A stretch of DNA of 37,955 nt from Deltaproteobacteria bacterium (GTDB lineage: Bacteria > Desulfobacterota > Syntrophia > Syntrophales > JAFGHS01): contig JAFGLN010000107.1 of assembly GCA_016928025.1 (NCBI GenBank), positions 1 to 37,955 on the forward strand, given 5' to 3'. Within the stretch, counting starts at the first letter, position 1. Each line of letters begins with the position of its first letter. The notes under the pieces were generated by a model, which saw only the letters and a program-made list of their open reading frames with translations, was not told where the DNA came from and did no database searches. Below are positions 7,774 through 15,501 of the stretch, piece after piece. The translations under genes were made by a program, and so were the position numbers.

Positions 7774-8961
7774 ATGCCGGGACCGCTCAATGGACTAAAG
7801 ATTCTTGATTTCACGACATTATTGCCGGGTCCTTATGCAACGATGACTCTGGCTGACCTGGGGGCGGATGTCCTGAGGATCATTTCAGGCACCAGGGGGG
7901 ATCCCGTATCTTATCTTCCACCGTTTATTCCGGGAACAGATATTTCCGCCGTTATGTCCTATCTGGGCCGGGGGAAAAGATGCATGAGCTTAAACCTGAA
8001 AGATGAGCGGGCGGTTAAGGTTGTCCATCAACTGATCAATCGCTACGACATCCTTATCGAACAATTCCGCCCCGGCGTTATGGAGTCTTTGGGGCTGGAC
8101 TATCCTGCTCTGGAGAGTGTCAATCCGGCTCTGATTTACTGCTCTCTGACAGGATACGGCCATACAGGCCCTCTTCGCCTGCGTGCCGGCCACGATATCA
8201 ATTACCTGGCCCGCTCCGGTTTGATGTCCTATTCGGGAAAACAGGAAAGCGGCCCATCGCTTATGGGCATGCAGATTGCCGATATCGCTTCCGGTTCTCA
8301 AAATGCTGTCATTGGCATCCTGGCAGCCGTTGTTCACAGAAATGCCACCGGCAAAGGACAACATGTCGATTTCGCCATGACGGACGGCTGTCTGGCCTTC
8401 AATGCCATGGCGGGGGTCTCTTATCTGACGGACGGCGAGGAGCCCAAACGGGAAGAGACATTCTTAAATGGCGGATCTCTTTACGATTTCTATCAAACAA
8501 AGGATGAGAAATATATCAGCGTTGGCGGGCTGGAACCTCAATTTTTCAAGGCTTTTTGTGAAATCATCGGGCGCGCGGACCTTGTGGAGGGCGGTATTGC
8601 CCCTGACAACTTCAAAGCCGTCAAAGACGACATCAAACAAATTATCATGACAAAAACGAGAGATGAATGGACAGCAATATTTTCAGGTGTGGATGCCTGT
8701 GTGGAACCGGTGCTTTCTCTTGGCGAAGCTCTCAATGATCCCCATGTAAAGGCACGGGAAATGGTTATCGAATGCGATCTTCCGCAGGGTGGCAAAGCGA
8801 AGCAATTGGCCAATCCAATCAAATTTTCCGCAACAAAACAGGAATATCGAAAGGCCGCCATGGCGAAAGGCATCAGTCCGCAGACGTCAGAAGTATTGAA
8901 GGAATTGGGTTATTCAGAAGACGATATTCAAACGTTTAAGAAGACCGGTCTATTCGACTGA
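7774..8961 (+). CDS. CaiB/BaiF family CoA transferase, alpha-methylacyl-CoA racemase-like
   Basis: This 395-residue protein belongs to the class III CoA-transferase/racemase family. The closest recognisable pattern is alpha-methylacyl-CoA racemase: LLPGPYATMTLADLGADVLRI at the N-terminus, GYGHTGP (H130) and AGHDINYLARSG (D141), which in racemases supply the catalytic His and Asp, then ATGKGQHVDFAMTDG. It would invert the 2-methyl centre of acyl-CoAs so that stereospecific dehydrogenases can act; formyl/carnitine-type CoA transfer is the alternative. ATG 7774 is preferred (AAGGA about eight bases upstream, family-like MPGPLNGLKILDF); a TTG at 7726 would add 16 unlike residues. It precedes the FAS-like cassette but is separated from fabD by a hairpin and two promoters. 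Confidence 0.85.
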   Translation: MPGPLNGLKILDFTTLLPGPYATMTLADLGADVLRIISGTRGDPVSYLPPFIPGTDISAVMSYLGRGKRCMSLNLKDERAVKVVHQLINRYDILIEQFRPGVMESLGLDYPALESVNPALIYCSLTGYGHTGPLRLRAGHDINYLARSGLMSYSGKQESGPSLMGMQIADIASGSQNAVIGILAAVVHRNATGKGQHVDFAMTDGCLAFNAMAGVSYLTDGEEPKREETFLNGGSLYDFYQTKDEKYISVGGLEPQFFKAFCEIIGRADLVEGGIAPDNFKAVKDDIKQIIMTKTRDEWTAIFSGVDACVEPVLSLGEALNDPHVKAREMVIECDLPQGGKAKQLANPIKFSATKQEYRKAAMAKGISPQTSEVLKELGYSEDDIQTFKKTGLFD

Positions 8962-8966
8962 AGCAG

Positions 8967-9004
8967 AAAGGCAAAAATAAGGGTATTTTGCCCCCTGTGC
9001 CTTT
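8967..9004 (+). terminator. Alternative hairpins after the AMACR-like gene
   Basis: AAAGGCA (8967-8973) can pair with TGCCTTT (8998-9004), or GGCAAAAATA can pair with TATTTTGCC inside it, so two mutually exclusive stems are possible. The outer stem is followed by ATTTGTTG. This looks like a weak terminator or attenuator between the racemase-like gene and the fab cassette. Confidence 0.45.
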
Positions 9005-9009
9005 ATTTG

Positions 9010-9037
9010 TTGTCAACGTTCAATAGTCTTTTATAAT
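9010..9037 (+). promoter_or_regulatory. Promoter P1 for the fab-like cassette
   Basis: TTGTCA (9010-9015), a 16-base spacer, then TATAAT (9032-9037): 5/6 and 6/6 matches to the housekeeping consensus. It would start transcription near 9044, giving a leader of about 80 bases before fabD. Confidence 0.65.
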
Positions 9038-9069
9038 CATTACGTTCCTTTCCATTCGTAAAAATAAAC

Positions 9070-9098
9070 TTGACATCCATAGATCAATCAATGTAAAT
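9070..9098 (+). promoter_or_regulatory. Promoter P2 for the fab-like cassette
   Basis: TTGACA (9070-9075), a 17-base spacer, then GTAAAT (9093-9098; 4/6). The same -10 variant with the same spacing occurs before kamA. The start point would be close to 9105, leaving only the AGGAGG ribosome site ahead of ATG 9123, so it may be weaker than P1. Confidence 0.4.
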
Positions 9099-9122
9099 CG
9101 CCCGCAGGAGGTTATATCCATC

Positions 9123-10076
9123 ATGAGCACAGAAGGTATCGCCGTCGTCTTTCCCGGACAGGGAGCCCAGCGGCCGGGTATGGGAAAGGATTTTTGCGAA
9201 GCCATTGCCGTCAGCCGGCAAGTCTATGAAGAGGCTTCGGATGCCCTGGGATGGGATGTATCCGCTCTGTGTTTCGGTGAAGACGAAAAATTAAATTTGA
9301 CGGAATTCACGCAACCCTGCATCGTGGCAACGGAAATTGCCATGCTGAGAGGGCTGCAGGACCGCTGGGGGTTCACTCCCGCCTTCTTTGGCGGCCACAG
9401 CCTTGGTGAATTTACTGCTTTGGTGGCTGCCGATGTTTTACCTCTGGACCAAACCGTCAAGATTGTCCAGGCCCGCGGCCGGCTCATGCAGCAGGCCGTC
9501 CCTGTCGGTGTCGGGGCCATGACGGCGGTTATCTCGAAAAATATCGATACGGACGCCGTTCGCGAGGCCTTGGGTGATTTACCCATCGAATTAGGGAACA
9601 TCAATTCCAAAAATCAGATCGTCATCAGCGGCGCGGCCGATTCCATGGCGGCAGCGCAGGAAAAATTAACCAATGCCGTCGCCGACATAACAAATAATGA
9701 ACCTTTCCGATTCGTTACGCTCAATGTCAGCGCCCCTTTCCACAGCCGTTTTATGAAAGTGATTGAAGAACCCTTTAAAGAAGTTCTGCTGAATACCGGA
9801 AAAGGTTTAAATCCCCAAAATGCCGGTCGAGTTACGTCTAATTTTACCGGTGGTTTCCATCATAATGACCAAGATGAAATTATTCGGAATCTGGTTTGTC
9901 AATTAAGCAACACCGTCCAGTGGAAAGCCAATATGGACATGATCGCTTCCACCGCCGATCGGATATATGAAATTGGTCCCAACCGTCCTCTCAGAGATTT
10001 TTTTAAGACCATCGATGTCACCGTCTCATCTGTTATAAATCTTTCTTCCGCTGAGAAATTATTCGAAAAAAATTAA
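9123..10076 (+). CDS. fabD: Malonyl-CoA:ACP transacylase
   Basis: FabD moves malonyl from CoA to the carrier protein's phosphopantetheine arm, supplying extender units. The 317 residues match FabD closely: VVFPGQGAQRPGMG (8-21), the nucleophile S93 in GHSLGEF, R118 in QARGRLMQ that binds the malonyl carboxylate, and H207 in PFHSRFM. The conserved Arg argues for malonyl or a methylmalonyl-type dicarboxylate extender rather than acetyl. AGGAGG 11 bases before ATG 9123 fixes the start. It is the first gene of the ten-gene cassette, which suggests a dedicated loading enzyme; the organism's housekeeping fabD could be this copy or another outside the window. Confidence 0.93.
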   Translation: MSTEGIAVVFPGQGAQRPGMGKDFCEAIAVSRQVYEEASDALGWDVSALCFGEDEKLNLTEFTQPCIVATEIAMLRGLQDRWGFTPAFFGGHSLGEFTALVAADVLPLDQTVKIVQARGRLMQQAVPVGVGAMTAVISKNIDTDAVREALGDLPIELGNINSKNQIVISGAADSMAAAQEKLTNAVADITNNEPFRFVTLNVSAPFHSRFMKVIEEPFKEVLLNTGKGLNPQNAGRVTSNFTGGFHHNDQDEIIRNLVCQLSNTVQWKANMDMIASTADRIYEIGPNRPLRDFFKTIDVTVSSVINLSSAEKLFEKN

Positions 10077-10101
10077 ACTATAATTGAAAAGGAGAGAGAG
10101 G

Positions 10102-11301
10102 ATGGATTTTAATCTCTCAGATACACAGCAACAATATGTTGACATGGTCAGAAAATTTGTCAAAAATGAGATCAGTCCGAAAGCAATGGCCTTGGATAAG
10201 GAACACGTTTTTCCCATTTCAATCATGAAGAAGGCATGGGAAATGGGTATCATGAATCTTTGTATTCCCGATTCCGTTAAAGGCTATGAAGTGGATGTCG
10301 TCTCCACCGCCCTCATCATTGAGGAATTGTCTTACGGAGATACGGGGATCTCCACATCCGCCATGTGCAACGACCTGGCTAATGTCGTTATTGTGCAGCA
10401 CGGAACGGAAGAGCAAAAAGAAAGATTTCTCCGGCCGTATGTAGACGAACCGCTGTTCGCTTCCTTCTGCCTCACCGAGCCGGGAGCCGGGTCCGACAAT
10501 ATGGCCATGACGACGTTCATTAAGAAAAAAGAGGATGGCGGCTATCTCTTGAACGGCGCCAAATGTTTTATTACGAACGCTTCCTACGCCGACCAATTTA
10601 CCGTTTTTTGCAAAGTCGGCAAACCCACATCCAACTTCATGGCCTGTGTTATCATCCCCTGCCCGCCGGAAGCACGACTTGCTCCGGATGCCGACGTTCA
10701 CGCGGGCCGGGAAATCCTTTTGCCTGCCGGCGGTAAAATTATTATCGGCAAGCCCGAAGAAAAACTCGGTCAAACGCTCTCAAATACCGCTTCCGTGACG
10801 TTTGAAGATGTCGTTGTCGATGAAGATCAGATTATCGGCGACCGCAGGCGGGGATTTATGTATATGGTTGATGTCCTCGATTATGCGAGACCCATGGTGG
10901 CTGCTATAGGTGTGGGCCTGGCGAAAAGGGCTTTTGACGTGACCCTCGATTATACCCGGGAGCGCAGGCAGTTCGGGCAGAAAATCAGCGACATGCCCGT
11001 GGCGAGAGACATGCTGGTGGCCATGTGGAAAAAATGCGAACTGGCGGAAATGGCTTTGATGAAAGCGGCCGTAAAAGTGCAAGAGCGGGCACCGGACCGC
11101 GGCGTGTACGCGTCGCTGGCCAAAAATGTTGCCGCAGAGGCGGCCATCTTTTGCGCCACGGAAGGATTACACCTGCACGGCGGTTATGGTTTCATTGCCG
11201 AATATGAAATTTCCAAACTGGCAAGGGATGCCCATATTATCGATATTTATGAGGGTGTTCGGGAAGTCCAGAATATGATTATCGGGCGGGAAATAGCTTG
11301 A
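10102..11301 (+). CDS. Acyl-CoA dehydrogenase-like flavoprotein embedded in the fab-like cassette
   Basis: This is a standard-length (399-residue) acyl-CoA dehydrogenase, unlike the two long forms nearby. It starts MDFNLSDTQQQYVDMVRKF, has CLTEPGAGSDN, an FAD-binding YTRERRQFG segment, HGGYGF, and catalytic base E384 in IYEGVREVQ. It starts at ATG 10102 after GGAGAGAGAGG, and its stop overlaps the TTG start of the KAS III gene (TTGA). Known family chemistry is 2,3-oxidation of acyl-CoA; reduction of enoyl thioesters by related enzymes is known in some anaerobes. Because the cassette has no FabI/FabK/FabL/FabV, this flavoprotein may work on carrier-bound chains as an enoyl reductase or as a desaturase. 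That role is inference. Confidence 0.93.
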   Translation: MDFNLSDTQQQYVDMVRKFVKNEISPKAMALDKEHVFPISIMKKAWEMGIMNLCIPDSVKGYEVDVVSTALIIEELSYGDTGISTSAMCNDLANVVIVQHGTEEQKERFLRPYVDEPLFASFCLTEPGAGSDNMAMTTFIKKKEDGGYLLNGAKCFITNASYADQFTVFCKVGKPTSNFMACVIIPCPPEARLAPDADVHAGREILLPAGGKIIIGKPEEKLGQTLSNTASVTFEDVVVDEDQIIGDRRRGFMYMVDVLDYARPMVAAIGVGLAKRAFDVTLDYTRERRQFGQKISDMPVARDMLVAMWKKCELAEMALMKAAVKVQERAPDRGVYASLAKNVAAEAAIFCATEGLHLHGGYGFIAEYEISKLARDAHIIDIYEGVREVQNMIIGREIA

Positions 11302-12290
11302 GTAAATTATATCTTCATGGCATGGGTCATTTTTTCCCGGAGAACGAAATTACCAACCGGTTCTTGACAGACCTGGATATCGGAACAAATGACGAATGGA
11401 TATTGGAACGGGTCGGTATCAGGTCACGACGGACAGTATTGCCTCTGGATTATATCCGGCAGACCAAGAACAGGGATGTCCGCGGGGCGTATGAGGCGGC
11501 GTTATACACAAATGCACAGACCGGTGCGGCGGCCGCACGCATGGCCCTGGAACGGGCCGGCCTGACGCCGGCGGACATCGGCCTCGTGGTCTCCGGCAGT
11601 TGCTCTCCGGATAATTTGACGCCGGCGGAGTCGACAACCGTCGCTAATGAATTGGGTATTGATTGCCCCTGTTTCGATTTAAATTCCGCCTGTACCAGTT
11701 TCGGCATGCAGGTTAACTTTCTCGACCGGATGAAATCGAATGCCCTGCCGGAGTTTGTTTTAGTGGTTAATCCGGACAACTTTACCCGGTCCATCGACTA
11801 TTCCGATCGTCGGTCCGCCGTGCTTTTTGGTGACGGAAGTGCCGCCGCCGTCTTATCGGCAACGGTTTCCTCAAATTATATGTTCAGCGGATGTTATTGC
11901 CATTCAAAACCTGCATCATGGAATAAAGTCAACATTCCGCGTCTCGATTTTTTCGATCAGGATGGAAATGCCGTTCAGGGATTCGCCATCCGCAGGACAA
12001 CGGACTCTCTGCGCACCATCATGGATTCTTTGAAAAATAACGGTACGGAAGGATTAAAATTTATCGGCCATCAGGCAAATTTCAGTATGTTGAGGACGGT
12101 CTGTGACCGAGCGGGCATTGCGCAAGAAAATCACTGGTACAACGTCGTGGACTATGGCAATACCGGGGCCGCGAGCGCTCCGACCGTCTTGAGCCAGCAT
12201 TGGGACGACCTTCGTCCGGGAGATTATGTTGCCATTGCCCAAGTCGGTGCCGGGTTGACCTGGACTCACATGCTGTTGACGGTAAGGTAA
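11298..12290 (+). CDS. Beta-ketoacyl-ACP synthase III-like (FabH family)
   Basis: FabH-type enzymes start chains by condensing an acyl-CoA with malonyl-ACP. The 330-residue product keeps the complete Cys-His-Asn triad: C132 in NSACTSFGMQ, H258 in GHQANFSML and N288 in DYGNTGAAS. The N-terminus (MSKLYLHGMGHFFPENEITN) is typical. The start is TTG 11298, overlapping the stop of the dehydrogenase by four bases (translational coupling); ATG 11322 would cut into the first strand. Divergence from housekeeping FabH (for example LVVNPDNFTRSIDYSDRRSA before the GDGSAAAVL turn) suggests a different primer such as a branched or medium-chain acyl-CoA, but the pocket cannot be read from sequence alone. Confidence 0.88.
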   Translation: MSKLYLHGMGHFFPENEITNRFLTDLDIGTNDEWILERVGIRSRRTVLPLDYIRQTKNRDVRGAYEAALYTNAQTGAAAARMALERAGLTPADIGLVVSGSCSPDNLTPAESTTVANELGIDCPCFDLNSACTSFGMQVNFLDRMKSNALPEFVLVVNPDNFTRSIDYSDRRSAVLFGDGSAAAVLSATVSSNYMFSGCYCHSKPASWNKVNIPRLDFFDQDGNAVQGFAIRRTTDSLRTIMDSLKNNGTEGLKFIGHQANFSMLRTVCDRAGIAQENHWYNVVDYGNTGAASAPTVLSQHWDDLRPGDYVAIAQVGAGLTWTHMLLTVR

Positions 12291-12295
12291 AAAAT

Positions 12296-12889
12296 ATGCA
12301 ATACGACGAATTTAAGATGCGTAATCGATTCGATCTGGAAGAGCTGATCGCCTTTTCTTATGGAACATTAGTGGATGATCCGCCGGACGGATTTAACGGG
12401 AGACTGCCGGCACCTCCTTTCCTGATGATCGACCGCATCATATCCATTGAAAGTAATCGAAATCAGGGCGTCATGATTGCGGAGCAAGATGTCCGCTTTG
12501 ACGCCTGGTTCTTCCAGTGCCATATGCCGCGTGATCCCGTCCAGCCCGGTTGTCTTTGCGTGGATGCCATCTGGCAATTACTGGGATTTTATTGTATCTG
12601 GAACGGGGCTTTGGGCACAGGCCGGGCGCTGGGTTCCGAAGAAATCTTTTTTAACGGTCAGGTTCGTCCATTTAATAAAATCGTACGGCATGAGATTGAT
12701 ATCAGACGTTTTGTTTACTTGAAACAATCGGGCGCAACGATTGTCATCGGAAACTCGAAAAGTTTTGTCGATGGGCAGTTGATCATGGAAATTAAAAATG
12801 CCCGCAGCGGTATATTCAGGGATATTGCCTATACGGATTACCCACGGAGATCAACCAATTCCGTGGGGGGAGCGATAAGTTACGAATGA
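12296..12889 (+). CDS. FabA-like 3-hydroxyacyl-ACP dehydratase/isomerase
   Basis: Hot-dog-fold enzyme of the FabA type, 197 residues (FabA is about 172). It has LPAPPFLMIDRI (37-48), catalytic H76 in FFQCHMPRDPVQPGC and D90 in CVDAIWQLLGFY, followed by GRALGSEEIFFNGQVRP. FabA dehydrates 3-hydroxyacyl-ACP and can isomerise trans-2 to cis-3 enoyl chains, the entry to unsaturated acids. The N-terminal 35 residues are extra. Start is ATG 12296, six bases after the KAS III stop. Its stop overlaps the fabG start (ATGA). Having both this and a FabZ-like enzyme in one operon suggests two distinct dehydration steps or an isomerisation. FabA-type isomerase activity is not guaranteed by the motifs. Confidence 0.88.
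   Translation: MQYDEFKMRNRFDLEELIAFSYGTLVDDPPDGFNGRLPAPPFLMIDRIISIESNRNQGVMIAEQDVRFDAWFFQCHMPRDPVQPGCLCVDAIWQLLGFYCIWNGALGTGRALGSEEIFFNGQVRPFNKIVRHEIDIRRFVYLKQSGATIVIGNSKSFVDGQLIMEIKNARSGIFRDIAYTDYPRRSTNSVGGAISYE
12841..12867. repeat. Hairpin at the FabA-like/fabG junction
   Basis: CCCACGGA (12841-12848) and TCCGTGGG (12860-12867) are a perfect 8-bp inverted repeat 19 bases before the fabG start. Its right arm overlaps the G-run that could act as the fabG ribosome site, so opening by translating ribosomes could couple the two genes. Confidence 0.4.
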
Positions 12890-13617
12890 AGACAGAAAAA
12901 CCAATAGCCATTGTGACGGGTGGGGGAAAAGGCATCGGTGCGGCGTGCTGCCGGGTGCTCGCCAAAGAGGGATTTTGTGTGGGTATTCATTTCCGCAGCA
13001 GTATCGATCAGGCCAAGGCACTTCTTGCGGAAATCGGTGACGGCTTTCTCCTGCAGGCCGATTTGGCCGATGTGGATCAGGTGGAGAACATGGTTGCCGA
13101 AATCAAACAGACGGCGGGTTCCGTGGATGTTCTGGTCAACAACGCCGGCGTAACCTATAACGCGGACATTAATTCCATGAAGATTGAGCAATTCGACGAA
13201 CAACGTTCCATCGTCCGCGGCACTTGGTATTTGACCAAGCGCATTGTCCGATTATTCATGCTCCGTAAAAACCAGGGACGCATCATCAATATATCCAGCG
13301 TCGTTGCGCATATGGGCAATCCCGGACAGATCCCCTATACCATGGAGAAAGCGGCTCTGGACGCCTTTACGAAATCCCTGGCCAGGGAACTGGCAGGCCG
13401 CAATATCCTGGTCAATTCCGTTGCTCCCGGCTTTATTGACACGGATATGACAACCAATTTGCCCCAGGAAATCCAGGCCGGCATCCTGGCCGGCATCCCT
13501 CTGGGCAGAATGGGAAAGGCCGAAGAAGTCGCTGACGTCGTGGCGTTTCTCGCAACCCGCGGGTCGTATATCAACGGCAGCGTTATTCACGTAAACGGAG
13601 GACTCTATGGCGGCTGA
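12886..13617 (+). CDS. fabG: 3-oxoacyl-ACP reductase (SDR family)
   Basis: This 243-residue short-chain dehydrogenase should reduce 3-ketoacyl-ACP with NADPH. Visible are TGGGKGIG (11-18, cofactor loop), NNAG (85-88), S138 in INISSVV, Y151 and K155 in YTMEK, and the PGFIDTDMT loop. FRS after the second strand fits NADP(H). In the position where FabG usually has a catalytic Asn (VNLTG-like segment) this protein appears to read IVRGTWYL, so the tetrad Asn seems absent; that depends on my manual alignment. The start overlaps the preceding stop (ATGA) and the gene overlaps the next by 11 bases. Confidence 0.9.
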   Translation: MKTEKPIAIVTGGGKGIGAACCRVLAKEGFCVGIHFRSSIDQAKALLAEIGDGFLLQADLADVDQVENMVAEIKQTAGSVDVLVNNAGVTYNADINSMKIEQFDEQRSIVRGTWYLTKRIVRLFMLRKNQGRIINISSVVAHMGNPGQIPYTMEKAALDAFTKSLARELAGRNILVNSVAPGFIDTDMTTNLPQEIQAGILAGIPLGRMGKAEEVADVVAFLATRGSYINGSVIHVNGGLYGG

Positions 13618-14080
13618 CCCGGAGTTGATGAAACAGATTGTGGATGCTGTGCCGCAGCAATATCCCTTCAGGTTTATCGATCATTTAATCGAATTGGGTG
13701 ATGAGCGTGTCGTCGGCGCCTATCGCTTTCGGGAAGACGAATATTTCTATGCGGGTCATTTCCCCGATTTTCCTGTAACGCCGGGAGTCATCCTCATAGA
13801 GACCATGGCTCAGACCGGTGTGGTCGCCTTCGGTATTTATCTGACGATGCAACAGATGAACATCACGGCCGAACAGACCAAAGGCTTAACTACTCTTTTT
13901 ACCATTTGTGAAGACGTGGAATTTTTAAAGATCGTACAGCCCGGAGAAAAAGTGATTATTTACGGTGAAAAGCTTTATTTTCGGAAGGGAAATCTAAAAT
14001 CCAAGATTCACATGGAAACTCAAAAGGGTGAAATCATATGCCGCGGCATCCTTGCAGGTCGGGGCGCAAACCTGGCATAA
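13607..14080 (+). CDS. FabZ-like 3-hydroxyacyl-ACP dehydratase
   Basis: A 157-residue hot-dog protein with the FabZ signature: QQYPFRFIDHLIEL (17-30), catalytic H51 in GHFPDFPVTPG, and E65 in IETMAQTG. It should dehydrate (3R)-hydroxyacyl-ACP to the trans-2-enoyl-ACP. The start is ATG 13607, inside the end of fabG, with GGAGG just upstream. The late segment (CEDVEFLKIVQPGEKVIIY) matches the FabZ dimer strand. A 61-bp gap follows before fabF. It is more diverged than typical FabZ, so it may serve a special chain; ApeP/ApeI-like dehydratases of aryl-polyene systems are an alternative comparison. Confidence 0.88.
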   Translation: MAADPELMKQIVDAVPQQYPFRFIDHLIELGDERVVGAYRFREDEYFYAGHFPDFPVTPGVILIETMAQTGVVAFGIYLTMQQMNITAEQTKGLTTLFTICEDVEFLKIVQPGEKVIIYGEKLYFRKGNLKSKIHMETQKGEIICRGILAGRGANLA

Positions 14081-14141
14081 TATTGATGCTGAACGACATG
14101 GAATGTCGTCAAAAAAATAACAATTAAGGAGATCATGGCCA

Positions 14142-15422
14142 GTGAGAAGAAGAATCGTCGTAACAGGTATGGGGGTCGTCGCACCGAATGCCTATGGCTT
14201 GGAAGATTACGAACGCGCCCTTCGCGAAGGCAGATCGGGTATCCGTTACATTCCTGAGCTTCAATCGCTGAATTTCGGATGCCAGGTGGGCGGTGTTCCA
14301 CAAAACTTCGAAGAGGTGCGAAATCGTTACTTCAATAGCGAAAAATTGATGTCCATGAACGACAACATAGGATATGCGTCCGTTTCCGCCATTGATGCCT
14401 GGAAAGACGCGGGTTTTGAGGTATCCGATCCCAATGATCAGCAGGTTCATTGGGATACGGGGGCCATTATCGGCTCCGGTATCGGTGGGATGGATACCAT
14501 TGTAAAAACCGTGGTACCCATGGTCAGCGAAGGTAAAGTCAAACGCCTGGGAAGCACCATTGTCGAACAGGTGATGAACAGCGGTACCAGTGCGACCGTT
14601 GGGGGATTGCTGGCCTTGGGAAACCAGGTAACATCCAATTCTTCCGCCTGCAGCACGGGGAATGAAGCCATTGTTGAGGCCATGATGCGCATCAGAAACG
14701 GTTTGGCAACACGGATGCTGGCAGGAGGGTCCGAAGGCCCGTCGCCCCATATCTGGGCCGGCTTCGACGCCATGCGCGTCATTGCCAGGAAGTACAATGA
14801 TCAGCCCGAGAAAGCCTCAAGGCCCATGAGTGCATCGGCCAACGGCTTCATCCCCGGTTCCGGCGCCGCTGTTTTGTTGTTGGAAGAATTGGAAGCAGCC
14901 AAAGCACGAGGCGTCCGCATCTATGCCGAAATATTGGGAGGATACGTTAATTGCGGCGGACACCGAAACGGCGGATCCATGACGGCACCGAATCCCGAGG
15001 GCGTTCAAAAATGCATCCAGGGCGCCATCGCCGACGCCGGAATCGATACCATGGAGATAGACGCGATTAACGGCCATTTGACGGCGACCTTTGCCGATCC
15101 CGTTGAAGTGAAGAACTGGTCATCCGCCTTGGGCAGAGGTCCGGAAAATTTTCCCTATATCAATTCGACCAAATCGATGGTCGGACATTGTCTTGGCGCT
15201 GCGGGGTCCATCGAGTGTGTGGCTGTGGTTCTGCAACTCTATAAAGGGTTCCTTCATCCTTCAATCAATTGTGAGGACGTTCATCCGGATATTGCACTTT
15301 TTGCGGACAAAATACCTCAGCGGGCGATGGAATTGCCGGAGCTTCGCATTATTGCCAAAGCCGGTTTCGGTTTCGGCGACGTCAATAGTTGCCTGATGTT
15401 CAAAAAGTGGGAAAACGAATAA
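14142..15422 (+). CDS. fabF: Beta-ketoacyl-ACP synthase II-like
   Basis: The 426-residue thiolase-fold enzyme elongates acyl-ACP with malonyl-ACP. It keeps the Cys-His-His triad: C170 in SSACSTGNEA, H312 in INGHLTATFAD and H349 in KSMVGHCLGAAG, with K344 just before the last. The usual NAHGTST around the first His is altered to NGHLTAT, a sign of a specialised paralogue. The GTG start at 14142 has TAAGGAG nine bases upstream; an ATG at 14135 is in another frame. A terminator-like hairpin follows before the carrier-protein gene. It could act with the FabH-like enzyme as the elongation synthase; whether it is the organism's only KAS II cannot be seen. Confidence 0.9.
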   Translation: MRRRIVVTGMGVVAPNAYGLEDYERALREGRSGIRYIPELQSLNFGCQVGGVPQNFEEVRNRYFNSEKLMSMNDNIGYASVSAIDAWKDAGFEVSDPNDQQVHWDTGAIIGSGIGGMDTIVKTVVPMVSEGKVKRLGSTIVEQVMNSGTSATVGGLLALGNQVTSNSSACSTGNEAIVEAMMRIRNGLATRMLAGGSEGPSPHIWAGFDAMRVIARKYNDQPEKASRPMSASANGFIPGSGAAVLLLEELEAAKARGVRIYAEILGGYVNCGGHRNGGSMTAPNPEGVQKCIQGAIADAGIDTMEIDAINGHLTATFADPVEVKNWSSALGRGPENFPYINSTKSMVGHCLGAAGSIECVAVVLQLYKGFLHPSINCEDVHPDIALFADKIPQRAMELPELRIIAKAGFGFGDVNSCLMFKKWENE

Positions 15423-15434
15423 GAAAAACTTTTT

Positions 15435-15470
15435 AAAGACGACCGTCATGATCCCATGGCGTTCGTCTTT
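15435..15470 (+). promoter_or_regulatory. Hairpin between fabF and the carrier-protein gene
   Basis: AAAGACGA (15435-15442) pairs with TCGTCTTT (15463-15470), continuing inward with CCGTCATG/CATGGCG-type pairing, to give a long stem 16 bases after the fabF stop region. The right side is followed by CATATTTTAATAAA. It may be an attenuator or a processing/stability hairpin that lets the carrier protein be made at a different level. Confidence 0.5.
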
Positions 15471-15501
15471 CATATTTTAATAAATCAATAAGGAGTGGAA
15501 A

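Noticed and set aside
14133-14750. Antisense frame across fabF
   Set aside because: Shadow of the fabF gene; no motif.
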